Source: Candidatus Sedimenticola sp. (ex Thyasira tokunagai) (GTDB taxonomy: Bacteria > Pseudomonadota > Gammaproteobacteria > Chromatiales > Chromatiaceae). From it: a DNA stretch of 64,000 nucleotides. Of the stretch, positions 9,074 to 17,115 are shown one piece after another (the stretch's first letter is position 1; every line of letters begins with the position of its first letter). Both the position numbers and the translations under genes were made by a program. The stretch is from the NCBI GenBank assembly GCA_037318855.1, contig CP134874.1, positions 372,598 through 436,597 of the forward strand, written 5' to 3'. The notes under the pieces are model-generated. The model made no database searches, was not told where the DNA came from, and saw nothing but the letters and a program-made list of their open reading frames with translations.

Positions 9074-10270
9074 ATGAATGCGATCCCCCTGCGTCTCAAG
9101 AAAAACCTCGATCGTCGCCTGCGTGCCGGCCACTGCTGGGTCTATAGCAATGAGGTGGATACCGCGGCAACTCCACTGAAAGAGATGGCCCCCGGCCAGT
9201 CGGTGGATATTCTCAGCCATCAGGGGAAGTGGCTTGGCTCAGGTTATGCCAATCCCCATTCATTGATCTGTGCCCGTTTGGTAAGCCGGGATCGTGAGCA
9301 CCCACTCACAGCATCACTGTTGGTACATCGGCTGAAGATGGCCCTGGGGCTGCGCCGGCGGCTCTTTGCTAAAGCTTACTATCGCCTTGTCTTTGGTGAG
9401 AGTGATGGTCTGCCTGGGCTTGTGGTTGACCGCTTTGGTGATTACCTGGTGGTTCAGATCACCACTGCCGGGATGGAGCAGATGAAGCAGGAGATTGTGG
9501 CCGCGCTCGAGAAGGTGGTGAAGCCAGCCGCTGTTCTCTTTCGCAACGATACGCAGATTCGGGAGATGGAGGGGTTGGAGCGCTATGTGGAACCGGCTCT
9601 GGGTGACTGGCCGGAACAGCTTGAGGTGGAGGAGAATGGCGTACATTTCCAGGTGCCTTCCCGTGAAGGGCAGAAGACCGGCTGGTTCTTTGATCAGGCG
9701 GCCAACAGGCAGCGAATGGCGCCCTATGTTGGTGGTAAACGGGTGCTGGACGTCTGCAGCTACGTCGGTGCCTGGGGTGTTCAGGCGGCGGTTCAGGGTG
9801 CCACCGATGTACTCTGTGTCGATGCCTCAGCAACAGCACTGGATGCGGTGGATGCCAATGCGGCATTGAATGGTGTTACTGAGAAAGTAGCCGGTCTGCA
9901 GGGGGATGCCTTTGATGCTTTGCGGGAGTTGCGGGCGGAGCGGCAGCGCTTTGATGTAGTGATGCTTGATCCCCCTGCCTTTATCAAGCGCAGAAAGGAT
10001 ATCAAGGAGGGGACACTGGCGTATCGACGTCTGAATCAGCTGGGGCTGCAGCTATTGAGTAGGGACGGCATGTTGGTCACCTCCTCCTGTTCACACCATA
10101 TGAGCAGAGATAGCTTACTGCAGGTGGTACAGCAAGCGGCAAGGCATACAGATAGAAGTTTGCAGCTATTGGAGCAGGGGCAGCAGGGGCCGGACCATCC
10201 TATACATCCGGCAATGCCCGAGACCGCCTATCTCAAGGCGTTCTATCTGCGGGTATTGCCGGCTTTTTAG
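9074..10270 (+). CDS. rlmI: 23S rRNA m5C1962 methyltransferase RlmI
   Basis: A SAM-dependent methyltransferase of 398 residues, the usual RlmI/YccW length. The N-terminal PUA domain (RLKKNLDRRLRAGHCWVYSNEV) binds RNA. The central EEHD-like region follows, then the Rossmann methyltransferase domain with DVCSYVGAWGVQAA (SAM binding), DVVMLDPPAFIK (the DPPxF catalytic block) and TSSCSHHMSRD, where the catalytic Cys lies. It acts in the cytoplasm on 23S rRNA. Divergent from padR, with 108 bases between the starts. Confidence 0.92.
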   Translation: MNAIPLRLKKNLDRRLRAGHCWVYSNEVDTAATPLKEMAPGQSVDILSHQGKWLGSGYANPHSLICARLVSRDREHPLTASLLVHRLKMALGLRRRLFAKAYYRLVFGESDGLPGLVVDRFGDYLVVQITTAGMEQMKQEIVAALEKVVKPAAVLFRNDTQIREMEGLERYVEPALGDWPEQLEVEENGVHFQVPSREGQKTGWFFDQAANRQRMAPYVGGKRVLDVCSYVGAWGVQAAVQGATDVLCVDASATALDAVDANAALNGVTEKVAGLQGDAFDALRELRAERQRFDVVMLDPPAFIKRRKDIKEGTLAYRRLNQLGLQLLSRDGMLVTSSCSHHMSRDSLLQVVQQAARHTDRSLQLLEQGQQGPDHPIHPAMPETAYLKAFYLRVLPAF

Positions 10271-10279
10271 GGGGTGAGT

Positions 10280-10606
10280 TTAACGGGCCAGGTTCTGAAT
10301 CTCCTGACGGATTCTTGATCTGTCAGGTTCCGGGATCCTATTCCATTCATTGGCGACAGTCATTGCCTCTTCAGGCAGAGTGGCAGCCAGTTCGTCACCG
10401 AACATCAGCCATGCCGGGTTGACATCAAGCACGGCGGCAATCTGGTCGATTTTCCGCGGTCGCAGGCTCTTGCCGTTCTCTATCTTTTGAATAACGGCTT
10501 GGTTGGTGCCTGCCCGTACGGCAAGCTGCTCTTGAGTCCATCCTTTCTCTTGGCGACGAAAGCGCATGCGGTGACCCAGAGTCCCGAGGTCTAGGGGAGT
10601 CTTCAT
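10280..10606 (-). CDS. XRE-family helix-turn-helix regulator
   Basis: A small 108-residue DNA-binding protein. The HTH (about residues 12-65) reads LGHRMRFRRQEKGWTQEQLA, then GTNQAVIQKIENG and the end ALDVNPAWLMFGDE, typical of the Cro/C1 type. The remaining C-terminal residues are short and acidic to neutral, with no effector domain. It is convergent with rlmI, 9 bases between stops. An imperfect palindrome GTTAGT-8-ACTAGC at 10625-10644 just upstream could be its own operator. The target genes are unknown. Confidence 0.85.
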   Translation of the reverse strand: MKTPLDLGTLGHRMRFRRQEKGWTQEQLAVRAGTNQAVIQKIENGKSLRPRKIDQIAAVLDVNPAWLMFGDELAATLPEEAMTVANEWNRIPEPDRSRIRQEIQNLAR

Positions 10607-10624
10607 AAAAGTAACCTATAATGT

Positions 10625-10644
10625 GTTAGTCCATTTGTACTAGC
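10625..10644. promoter_or_regulatory. Imperfect palindrome upstream of the XRE gene
   Basis: GTTAGT and ACTAGC separated by 8 bases, about 20 bases before the XRE start codon and next to a CCTATAATG box that resembles a -10 element. Position suggests an autoregulatory operator. In the rest of the 10607-10973 gap I see one weak hairpin (CCCGA...TTCGGG followed by TTTTTA near 10845-10877) and no gene. Confidence 0.35.
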
Positions 10645-10973
10645 GACCCCTGATTTCAGTTCTTAAGCGCTTTCTTCATCGAATTCCCGGTCTGAATCAT
10701 GCGGGGCTTTGGCATGACGACAGATTGAACCCTTTGTAGTAACGCACCTAACAACAAGAACCACAGAGCAGGTGTCCCGGTCCGACCATTCGTCCGGTTA
10801 TTGCAACCCGATTAGACTGGCTGCATATTGATATAGTAGCAAAATCCCGAGAGTTGTTTTCCTTTTCGGGGTTTTTATTCTCTTTAGATTAAGAATTTAG
10901 ATAATAAATCGGTGGTTGGAGTGGCATATTCTTGTAGTGTGCGCTTCAACTTATCTCCTGTACCATAACGGCC

Positions 10974-11825
10974 ATGCTGACTTACCCAGATATCGACCCC
11001 GTACTCCTCTCGATCGGCCCACTCAAAGTTCACTGGTACGGCGCCATGTACCTGGTTGGTTTTTTTGGCGGCTGGTGGTTGGCCAGGATGCGCGCGGCCC
11101 GTCAGGGATCGGGGTGGGCTCCACAGCAGATCGATGACCTGCTGTTCTATATCGCACTTGGGGTGGTGCTTGGAGGTAGGCTGGGTTACACCCTCTTCTA
11201 CAAATTCGATCTGCTGCTACAAGATCCCCTCTCGCTGTTACGAATATGGGAGGGCGGTATGTCATTCCATGGCGGGCTGCTCGGTGTGCTGTTTGCCATG
11301 TGGCTCTATGGTCGGCGTTTTCAGCGGCGGTTTTTCGATCTTACCGACTTTATTGCACCCCTGATCCCTATTGGCCTTGGTGCTGGTCGTCTGGGTAATT
11401 TCATCAATGGGGAGCTCTGGGGTGGGCCGGGATCGGTACCCTGGGCGATGCAGGTCTCCTGTGATCGCTTTTATGATCTCTGCGCCAACAAACTGCAGCT
11501 GCCGGCGGTAACCGGGTTTACCCCGCCGCTCCATCCCAGCCAGCTCTATGAGGCACTGCTGGAGGGGGTGGTTCTATTTATTATCCTCTGGCTCTACTCT
11601 GCCAAGCCGAGGCCTGTTATGGCAGTCTCCGGTATGTTCCTCCTCTGCTACGGCCTGTTCCGGTTCCTGGTTGAGCTGGTTCGGATGCCGGACAGCCATA
11701 TCGGTTATCTCGCCTTCAACTGGTTGACTCAGGGACAGCTGCTAACCCTGCCGATGCTGCTGGGTGGGCCACTGCTGCTTGTGATTGCTTACCGCCGACA
11801 GAAACAGACAACAACGGATTCATAG
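10974..11825 (+). CDS. lgt: Prolipoprotein diacylglyceryl transferase
   Basis: An inner-membrane enzyme that moves diacylglycerol from phosphatidylglycerol to the lipobox Cys of prolipoproteins. The 283 residues carry about seven hydrophobic segments, and the diagnostic motifs are present: [11 protein letters not shown] at the N-terminus, MSFHGGLLG, and the Lgt signature [13 protein letters not shown]. The start is an ATG preceded by a short spacer. thyA begins 6 bases after its stop, so lgt-thyA form an operon, as in many Gammaproteobacteria. Confidence 0.95.
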   Translation: MLTYPDIDPVLLSIGPLKVHWYGAMYLVGFFGGWWLARMRAARQGSGWAPQQIDDLLFYIALGVVLGGRLGYTLFYKFDLLLQDPLSLLRIWEGGMSFHGGLLGVLFAMWLYGRRFQRRFFDLTDFIAPLIPIGLGAGRLGNFINGELWGGPGSVPWAMQVSCDRFYDLCANKLQLPAVTGFTPPLHPSQLYEALLEGVVLFIILWLYSAKPRPVMAVSGMFLLCYGLFRFLVELVRMPDSHIGYLAFNWLTQGQLLTLPMLLGGPLLLVIAYRRQKQTTTDS

Positions 11826-11831
11826 CCGCTT

Positions 11832-12626
11832 ATGCACCAGTATCTCGACCTTATGCGCCATGTGCGCGACAACGGTACTCACAAGGAGGATCGGACCGGC
11901 ACCGGCACCATCAGCCTGTTTGGTCACCAGATGCGCTTCGATCTCTCCCAGGGCTTTCCCCTGGTCACTACCAAGAAGCTGCATCTGCGCTCGATCATCC
12001 ATGAACTGCTTTGGTTTCTTCAGGGCGACACCAATATTCGCTACCTGAAAGAGAACGGTGTACGTATCTGGGATGAGTGGGCGGATGAGAGCGGCGACCT
12101 GGGGCCGGTCTATGGTTACCAGTGGCGCTCCTGGCCTGCACCTGACGGTGGTCATATAGACCAGATCAGTCAGCTGATCGAGCAGATCAAGAATAATCCG
12201 GACTCAAGGCGACTGATGGTTACTGCGTGGAATCCCGCTGATGTGGAGCGGATGGCGCTTCCCCCCTGTCACTGTCTGTTTCAGTTCTACGTGCTGGATG
12301 GGCGGCTCTCCTGCCAGCTCTACCAGCGCAGTGCTGACATATTTCTGGGTGTACCCTTCAATATCGCTTCCTACGCCTTGCTTGCCATGATGGTTGCTCA
12401 GGTCACGGGGCTGGAGCCTGGAGAGTTTATCCACACCTTTGGTGATGCGCACCTCTACTCAAATCATCTGGAGCAGGTGGATCTACAGCTCTCGCGGGAG
12501 CCTCTGCCGTTACCTGAAATGAAACTGAATCCTGATGTGAAGTCCCTTTTTGATTTCTGTTATGAGGATTTTGAGCTGACAGGGTATGAGGCGCACCCCC
12601 ACATCAAGGCTGAAGTAGCGGTTTAA
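11832..12626 (+). CDS. thyA: Thymidylate synthase
   Basis: Converts dUMP to dTMP using methylene-tetrahydrofolate, giving dihydrofolate. Length 264 residues, identical to the classical enzyme. Conserved blocks: [28 protein letters not shown], the active-site Cys in [12 protein letters not shown], and [20 protein letters not shown]. It lies directly behind lgt and 0.7 kb before folA (13362), which regenerates tetrahydrofolate; the small-protein pair sits in between. Confidence 0.96.
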   Translation: MHQYLDLMRHVRDNGTHKEDRTGTGTISLFGHQMRFDLSQGFPLVTTKKLHLRSIIHELLWFLQGDTNIRYLKENGVRIWDEWADESGDLGPVYGYQWRSWPAPDGGHIDQISQLIEQIKNNPDSRRLMVTAWNPADVERMALPPCHCLFQFYVLDGRLSCQLYQRSADIFLGVPFNIASYALLAMMVAQVTGLEPGEFIHTFGDAHLYSNHLEQVDLQLSREPLPLPEMKLNPDVKSLFDFCYEDFELTGYEAHPHIKAEVAV

Positions 12627-12643
12627 TTCCTAATCAAAATTAT

Positions 12644-12671
12644 TTGACCAAGCATAAATATCTGATATATT
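12644..12671 (+). promoter_or_regulatory. Promoter of the first 39-residue gene
   Basis: TTGACC (12644-12649), 16 bases, TATATT (12666-12671), continuing as TATATTAG. The start codon is 30 bases past TATATTAG. A very similar arrangement precedes the second small gene, which supports both as real promoters. Confidence 0.6.
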
Positions 12672-12703
12672 AGCAATCAATTATTTAATTAAAGGCTGCT
12701 GCC

Positions 12704-12823
12704 ATGAACGATGTACTGAGAGTAGATTGTGCCGAGTGGCGCGAGGTTGCCGAGGTTTTTCCAGTTGAGATGGAAGTGATCATGGATATGATGATCGAGG
12801 CCGAGTTCGAGGTCTGCAACTAA
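12704..12823 (+). CDS. Conserved tandem 39-residue acidic protein, copy 1
   Basis: Short ORF (ATG, 39 codons, TAA) with an AAAGG ribosome-binding element 8 bases upstream and its own promoter-like box. The product is strongly acidic (11 Asp/Glu against 2 Arg) and carries Cys at residues 9 and 38. It aligns without gaps with the ORF at 12971: 23 of 39 residues are identical, including DC.EW, FP.EMEVI and DMMIEA. Matching codons differ at third positions, for example GTG ATC against GTC ATT, so the protein is what is being kept. The function is not recognised. Candidates are a small regulatory or metal-binding protein, a RiPP-like precursor, or an antitoxin; no partner gene is adjacent. Confidence 0.75.
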   Translation: MNDVLRVDCAEWREVAEVFPVEMEVIMDMMIEAEFEVCN

Positions 12824-12851
12824 ATTCGGGTGCTGCACAGGTATTCCCGTA

Positions 12852-12877
12852 GAAACACCCGCTTCGGCGGGTGTTTC
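12852..12877 (+). terminator. Hairpin terminator after small gene copy 1
   Basis: Perfect 11-base stem GAAACACCCGC/GCGGGTGTTTC with a TTCG tetraloop. The T tract after it is weak (GCTTTG), so it could also be a 3' stability element. The core CACCCGC-TTCG-GCGGGTG is repeated after copy 2. Confidence 0.65.
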
Positions 12878-12907
12878 GCTTTGTGGAGCGGGAGCAACAA
12901 AAATCAC

Positions 12908-12935
12908 TTGTAATAAGGGAGGTATGGGCTATATT
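12908..12935 (+). promoter_or_regulatory. Promoter of the second 39-residue gene
   Basis: TTGTAA (12908-12913), 16 bases, TATATT (12930-12935), again continuing as TATATTAG. Spacing and the -10 box match the promoter of copy 1. Confidence 0.55.
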
Positions 12936-12970
12936 AGTAGTAGGTGTATTACTAATTAGAGGGCGTTGCC

Positions 12971-13090
12971 ATGAAAGATGCATTGGTATTTGATTGTAGT
13001 GAGTGGCAGATGTTGTCCGAGATGTTCCCTAGAGAGATGGAAGTCATTGTCGATATGATGATTGAGGCCGACGTTGAGCTCTGCAGCTGA
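12971..13090 (+). CDS. Conserved tandem 39-residue acidic protein, copy 2
   Basis: ATG, 39 codons, TGA, with a GAGGG element 7 bases upstream. Same length as copy 1 and 59% identical without gaps. Charge is again very acidic (10 Asp/Glu against Lys2 and Arg21). Cys9 and Cys38, Trp12 and the FPxEMEVI and DMMIEA blocks are all kept. Its own promoter box precedes it and a TTCG-loop hairpin follows. The duplicated promoter-gene-hairpin unit points to a tandem duplication followed by divergence under protein-level selection. Function unknown. Confidence 0.75.
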   Translation: MKDALVFDCSEWQMLSEMFPREMEVIVDMMIEADVELCS

Positions 13091-13133
13091 AGCTTCCGAG
13101 TGACCCCCATACTGTTTTGGGACGATTTCATAG

Positions 13134-13162
13134 CACCCGCTTCGGCGGGTGTTTCAGTTTTT
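13134..13162 (+). terminator. Intrinsic terminator after small gene copy 2
   Basis: Stem CACCCGC/GCGGGTG with a TTCG loop followed by TTTCAGTTTTT. Same stem-loop as after copy 1 but with a proper T-rich tail. Confidence 0.75.
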
Positions 13163-13178
13163 GGCTCTGATATTGTTC

Positions 13179-13292
13179 AACCTAGAATCCTCAGTTGACC
13201 GCTCCATTCTACGGGCAAGAGATTGATTCTAATTGTATTGACTGCAATTACCTACCACACTCTCCACCCTGCCCAACTGAGGATTCTAGGTT
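13179..13292. repeat. MITE-like element with 19-bp perfect terminal inverted repeats
   Basis: AACCTAGAATCCTCAGTTG at 13179-13197 and its exact reverse complement at 13274-13292, with 76 non-coding bases between. No ORF lies inside. The size and perfect ends fit a non-autonomous miniature transposable element or a large intergenic palindrome. No flanking target duplication is obvious. Confidence 0.6.
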
Positions 13293-13343
13293 CAAAGGTG
13301 GTGTTTCACCAATCAACAGGGCCCTGAATCAATACCGGATTGA

Positions 13344-13859
<516 letters not shown>

Positions 13860-13900
13860 TCATAGGACCTAGTTCAACGGTCCCCCGATTCACTGTCTAA

Positions 13901-14746
13901 CTACCCGTCAACTCCGGGTGTCTTTGCTCCGGGGCAGTCGAGGTGAGTCGGCGTGGGCGCTTTCTTGTTGCGTAGTTTCAGAGCGGTTAGTTTACCGCCC
14001 CACAGACAACCGGTATCGAGAGCCCAGACGTTGTTCTGTTGCAGGTAGCCGAGAGTTGACCAGTGGCCGAAGATGATGCGGTCGCGGCGACTGGCCCGTG
14101 CCGGGTGCTTAAACCAGGGTAGTAATCCTTTCCCCTGTTTTCCCGGTGTCCCCTTCTCCCGCAGAGCCAATGAACCGGCCGTATCGCAGTAACGCATGCG
14201 AGTGAAGCTGTTGGTGATGAATCGTAGACGGTCCATCCCTTTGAGTTTCGGCGACCAGCGGTCCGGGAGGTTGCCATACATCTGCATGCAGTAGCGGTGG
14301 AAACCCGCCCCCTGGAGCGCAGCCTCTACCTCGCCGGCACAAGCGAGAGCTGTAGCTATGTTCCACTGGGGAGGGAGCCCCGCGTGAACCAGACTGAAGC
14401 CACGCTTTTTATCATGATGCATCAGCGGTTGGTGGCGTAGCCAGTGCAGCAGTTGGTCCCGGTCTTTTGCCTTGAGAACGGGGTCAAGGGTGTGATCTTT
14501 GGCCTTATGCTTGAAGTTGCCCTCGGATATTGCCAATAGGTGGAGGTCATGATTGCCGAGTACAGTGACCGCACTGCTTCCAAGCTTACGAACAAAGCGC
14601 AGTACTTTCAGGGAATGAGGGCCACGGTTGACCAGATCTCCGGCAAACCAGAGAGTGTCTTTTGCCGGATCGAAGTCAAGCTGATCCAGCAGTCGCCTCA
14701 ACTCATCGTAGCAACCCTGGATATCACCAATGGCGTATATTGCCAT
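13901..14746 (-). CDS. apaH: Diadenosine tetraphosphatase (symmetrical)
   Basis: Hydrolyses Ap4A to two ADP and also decaps Np4-capped RNA in bacteria. Calcineurin-type phosphoesterase motifs are all present: YAIGDIQGCYDELRRLL (D-x-H/Q-G), WFAGDLVNRGP (GDxxxRG) and TVLGNHDLHLLA (GNHD), with a later FGHWSTLG and LDTGCLWGGKL. Length 281, normal. It lies behind apaG on the same strand, 30 bases apart, and faces folA. Confidence 0.95.
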   Translation of the reverse strand: MAIYAIGDIQGCYDELRRLLDQLDFDPAKDTLWFAGDLVNRGPHSLKVLRFVRKLGSSAVTVLGNHDLHLLAISEGNFKHKAKDHTLDPVLKAKDRDQLLHWLRHQPLMHHDKKRGFSLVHAGLPPQWNIATALACAGEVEAALQGAGFHRYCMQMYGNLPDRWSPKLKGMDRLRFITNSFTRMRYCDTAGSLALREKGTPGKQGKGLLPWFKHPARASRRDRIIFGHWSTLGYLQQNNVWALDTGCLWGGKLTALKLRNKKAPTPTHLDCPGAKTPGVDG

Positions 14747-14776
14747 ATCAGCAGACCCTGCCGTTGGTTTTGGTAA

Positions 14777-15163
14777 TCAATGGAGTATCTTTGGCGAGGC
14801 CAGAGAGAAGGGTGGAATAGGTGCGTCGAAATGCTCTCCCTTTTCAGAGCGCATCTGATAGCTGCCCTGCATGCTGCCTACCGGGGTTTTCAATGCAGTT
14901 CCGCTGGTGTAGCTGAAGTCTTCCCCCGGCTTGAGAAAGGGTTGTTGGCCGATAACGCCGTCACCGTAGACGTCCTGGACACCGCCATCGGCATCGGTAA
15001 TGGTCCAGTGGCGCCCCATCAGCCGTGCCGCCACAGAGCCGTTGTTACGGATAGTGACGGTGTAGGCAAAAACGTAGTGGTCATCGCCGGGGCGTGACTG
15101 ATCCTCAATGTACTGGCTCTGCACATCAATCTCTATCTTGTGACTGGACTCTCTCGACATCAT
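14777..15163 (-). CDS. apaG: ApaG protein
   Basis: A 128-residue single-domain protein with a fibronectin-like fold. Recognisable blocks are YVFAYTVTIRNNGSVAARLMG, HWTITDADG and GVIGQQPFLKPGE, with a G-rich loop of the VxGxxP type that is typical of ApaG. Its function is poorly known: it is linked to cobalt/magnesium handling and to resistance phenotypes, and the domain recurs in F-box proteins. It is cotranscribed with apaH. In most relatives rsmA and pdxA lie just upstream; here an ankyrin gene and accessory DNA follow instead. Confidence 0.92.
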   Translation of the reverse strand: MMSRESSHKIEIDVQSQYIEDQSRPGDDHYVFAYTVTIRNNGSVAARLMGRHWTITDADGGVQDVYGDGVIGQQPFLKPGEDFSYTSGTALKTPVGSMQGSYQMRSEKGEHFDAPIPPFSLASPKILH

Positions 15164-15400
15164 TCCAACTATACTTCTGTGAATTTGGATGCACGTTATC
15201 GGCAGTGACAGGGAAAAGCAAGATGGAAATGGTTATTGCTTGATCAATCGGCTATGTTGGATATCCAGGGAGCCTGTGAAAAGTCAGAATGATCTGAATT
15301 GTGTCCATGTAAGAGTTCCCTTAAGTTTGTTAATGATCGGCCGATGGGGAATTTATAGTGTATGAGCCCTTGGCTGTCCTGTTTTTTCGATGGGGGAAAG

Positions 15401-15853
15401 ATGAAGTCGCTGATCTTGTCTGTTTTGCTGCTTGTGGCCACTGCTGGATTGGCCGCTGATAACAATGCATCGCTGCTGGCTGCCGCCGGTTTGGGTCAGG
15501 TGCAGCGCGTACAGGATCTGATCTCGCAGGGAGCGGATGCCAACACTAAAAATGCCGCCGGTCGTCCCGTTCTGGTGCTGGCGGCGTTTAACGGTAATGT
15601 GCGTACTCTGCGAGTGCTTATCGGTGCCGGTGCAGATGTTAACGCCGTTGATGGTGTAGGCAATAGCGCAGTGATGGAGGCGGCGGCTTTTGGTCACAAG
15701 GATGCGGTAGCGGCCCTGATTATGGCGGGTGCCGATGTTAACCTCAAAAATGCGGCCGGTTTCGATGCTCTGAAGCGTGCAGCACTCGGTAAATATGAGG
15801 CAATTAAGCAGCTGTTGCTGGAGTCGGGTGCCGTGGAGGGAGGTGCTGAGTAG
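15401..15853 (+). CDS. Exported ankyrin-repeat protein
   Basis: Start chosen at the ATG at 15401, which has a GGGGGAAAG ribosome-binding element and opens a clean signal peptide (MKSLILSVLLLVATAGLAAD). The mature part (about 130 residues) contains four ankyrin units with the usual patterns, for example LISQGADANTKNAAGRPVLV, LIGAGADVNAVDGVG and LIMAGADVNLKNAAG. It is probably periplasmic and binds a protein partner. A second exported ankyrin protein lies at 47923. Ankyrin proteins are common in host-associated bacteria but also in free-living ones. Confidence 0.85.
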   Translation: MKSLILSVLLLVATAGLAADNNASLLAAAGLGQVQRVQDLISQGADANTKNAAGRPVLVLAAFNGNVRTLRVLIGAGADVNAVDGVGNSAVMEAAAFGHKDAVAALIMAGADVNLKNAAGFDALKRAALGKYEAIKQLLLESGAVEGGAE

Positions 15854-16116
15854 AAGAAGTGGTCACTCTCACCGTTTCCCCTATTGGTGCTTTTCGTGAA
15901 AAATTGCAAAGAGATCAAGGTGAGATAGAGAAGCGTCCCGCTTCTCTTTGACTCTATAAGCGAGAGTAGACTGGCTAAACCTGTGGCATCCTCCACTCAA
16001 ATTGAATTATTTCCCGGACAAAATATCACCTCAGGCCGGGAATAGTTTAAAATCCCTCTCTATTTGGCCGGTAGCTTCCAGCTTCGGCGGCAATTTGGCA
16101 GATTTTTAGGTATCTC

Positions 16117-17073
16117 ATGAACGAAAAATTACGTGTTGGCGTAGTTGGCGTCGGTTATCTCGGGCGGTTTCATGCCCTAATCTACTCCCGCATGGAGAAT
16201 GTGGAGTTGGTCGGCGTGGTCGACAGCAATAGTGAGACCGCTGCTCGGGTGGCTGAAGAGGCCGGCTGTAAGGTGTTTCAGCGGGGTGAGGATATGATTG
16301 GGCATATCGATGCGGTGAGCATCGTGGTACCGACTTCTCTCCATCTCGAAGAGTCGCGGCCATTCCTCGAGCAGGGCATACATATGCTGCTGGAGAAGCC
16401 GATCGCCTCCACCGTCGAGAATGGGCGGGAGATTGTCGATCTGGCCAGGCAGAACGGGGCGATTCTGCAGATCGGCCACCTGGAGAGATTCAATGCCGGG
16501 GTCATGGCTCTGGCCGATCGTATCAACAAGCCGCGCTTTATCGAAGCCCACCGTATGGGTGGATTTGTTGCACGGGCGACCGATGTGGATGTGGTGTCTG
16601 ATCTGATGATCCACGATATCGATATTATCCTCTCACTGGTGAAGTCGGAGATTACCTCTATATCTGCAGTAGGTACGCCAGTGCTTACCTCGCACGTCGA
16701 TATCGCCAATGCCCGCCTGGAGTTTGCCAACGGCACCGTTGCCAACGTTATCGCCAGTCGGGTATCGGAGAAGAAGATGCGGCGTATCCGCGTGTTCGAG
16801 GAGAACCGTTACGAGTCTCTCGATTTTATCGAACAGCGGATCGAGACCGCTTTCCCACGGCCGCGCCCGAACGAGGAGTGGCCGGAGGTGGTGGCCGAAC
16901 AGATCGATATCGAACCTGTCAAACCACTGGATGCGGAGCTGGCGGCATTTGTAGACTGCGTCTGCTTCAAACGATCACCGCTAGTCGATGGCGAGGTCGG
17001 ACAGGAGGCGCTGGAAGTAGCGCTACGGGTCAAGGAGCAGATCATGGGGCGTCTTGAATCTTTCTCTGACTGA
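16117..17073 (+). CDS. gnnA: Gfo/Idh/MocA oxidoreductase, GnnA-like
   Basis: An NAD(P)-binding dehydrogenase of 318 residues. The Rossmann start LRVGVVGVGYLGRFHA carries the dinucleotide motif, and LLEKPIAST is the EKP motif with the active-site Lys. The block GHLERFNAG follows. The general shape, and the aminotransferase gene right behind it, match GnnA of Acidithiobacillus ferrooxidans. That enzyme oxidises the 3-OH of UDP-GlcNAc as the first step to UDP-GlcNAc3N for lipid A. The substrate is inferred; WlbA/WbpB-type sugars are the main alternative. 42 bases separate it from the next gene, so the two form an operon. Confidence 0.75.
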   Translation: MNEKLRVGVVGVGYLGRFHALIYSRMENVELVGVVDSNSETAARVAEEAGCKVFQRGEDMIGHIDAVSIVVPTSLHLEESRPFLEQGIHMLLEKPIASTVENGREIVDLARQNGAILQIGHLERFNAGVMALADRINKPRFIEAHRMGGFVARATDVDVVSDLMIHDIDIILSLVKSEITSISAVGTPVLTSHVDIANARLEFANGTVANVIASRVSEKKMRRIRVFEENRYESLDFIEQRIETAFPRPRPNEEWPEVVAEQIDIEPVKPLDAELAAFVDCVCFKRSPLVDGEVGQEALEVALRVKEQIMGRLESFSD

Positions 17074-17115
17074 TCGACAGAGACACTAAATTTTGTAACT
17101 TAGCCGGAAATTGTA

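Noticed and set aside
10745-10765. A cassette core-like CACCTAACAACAAG near 10.75 kb
   Set aside because: An isolated string without a partner core or hairpin.
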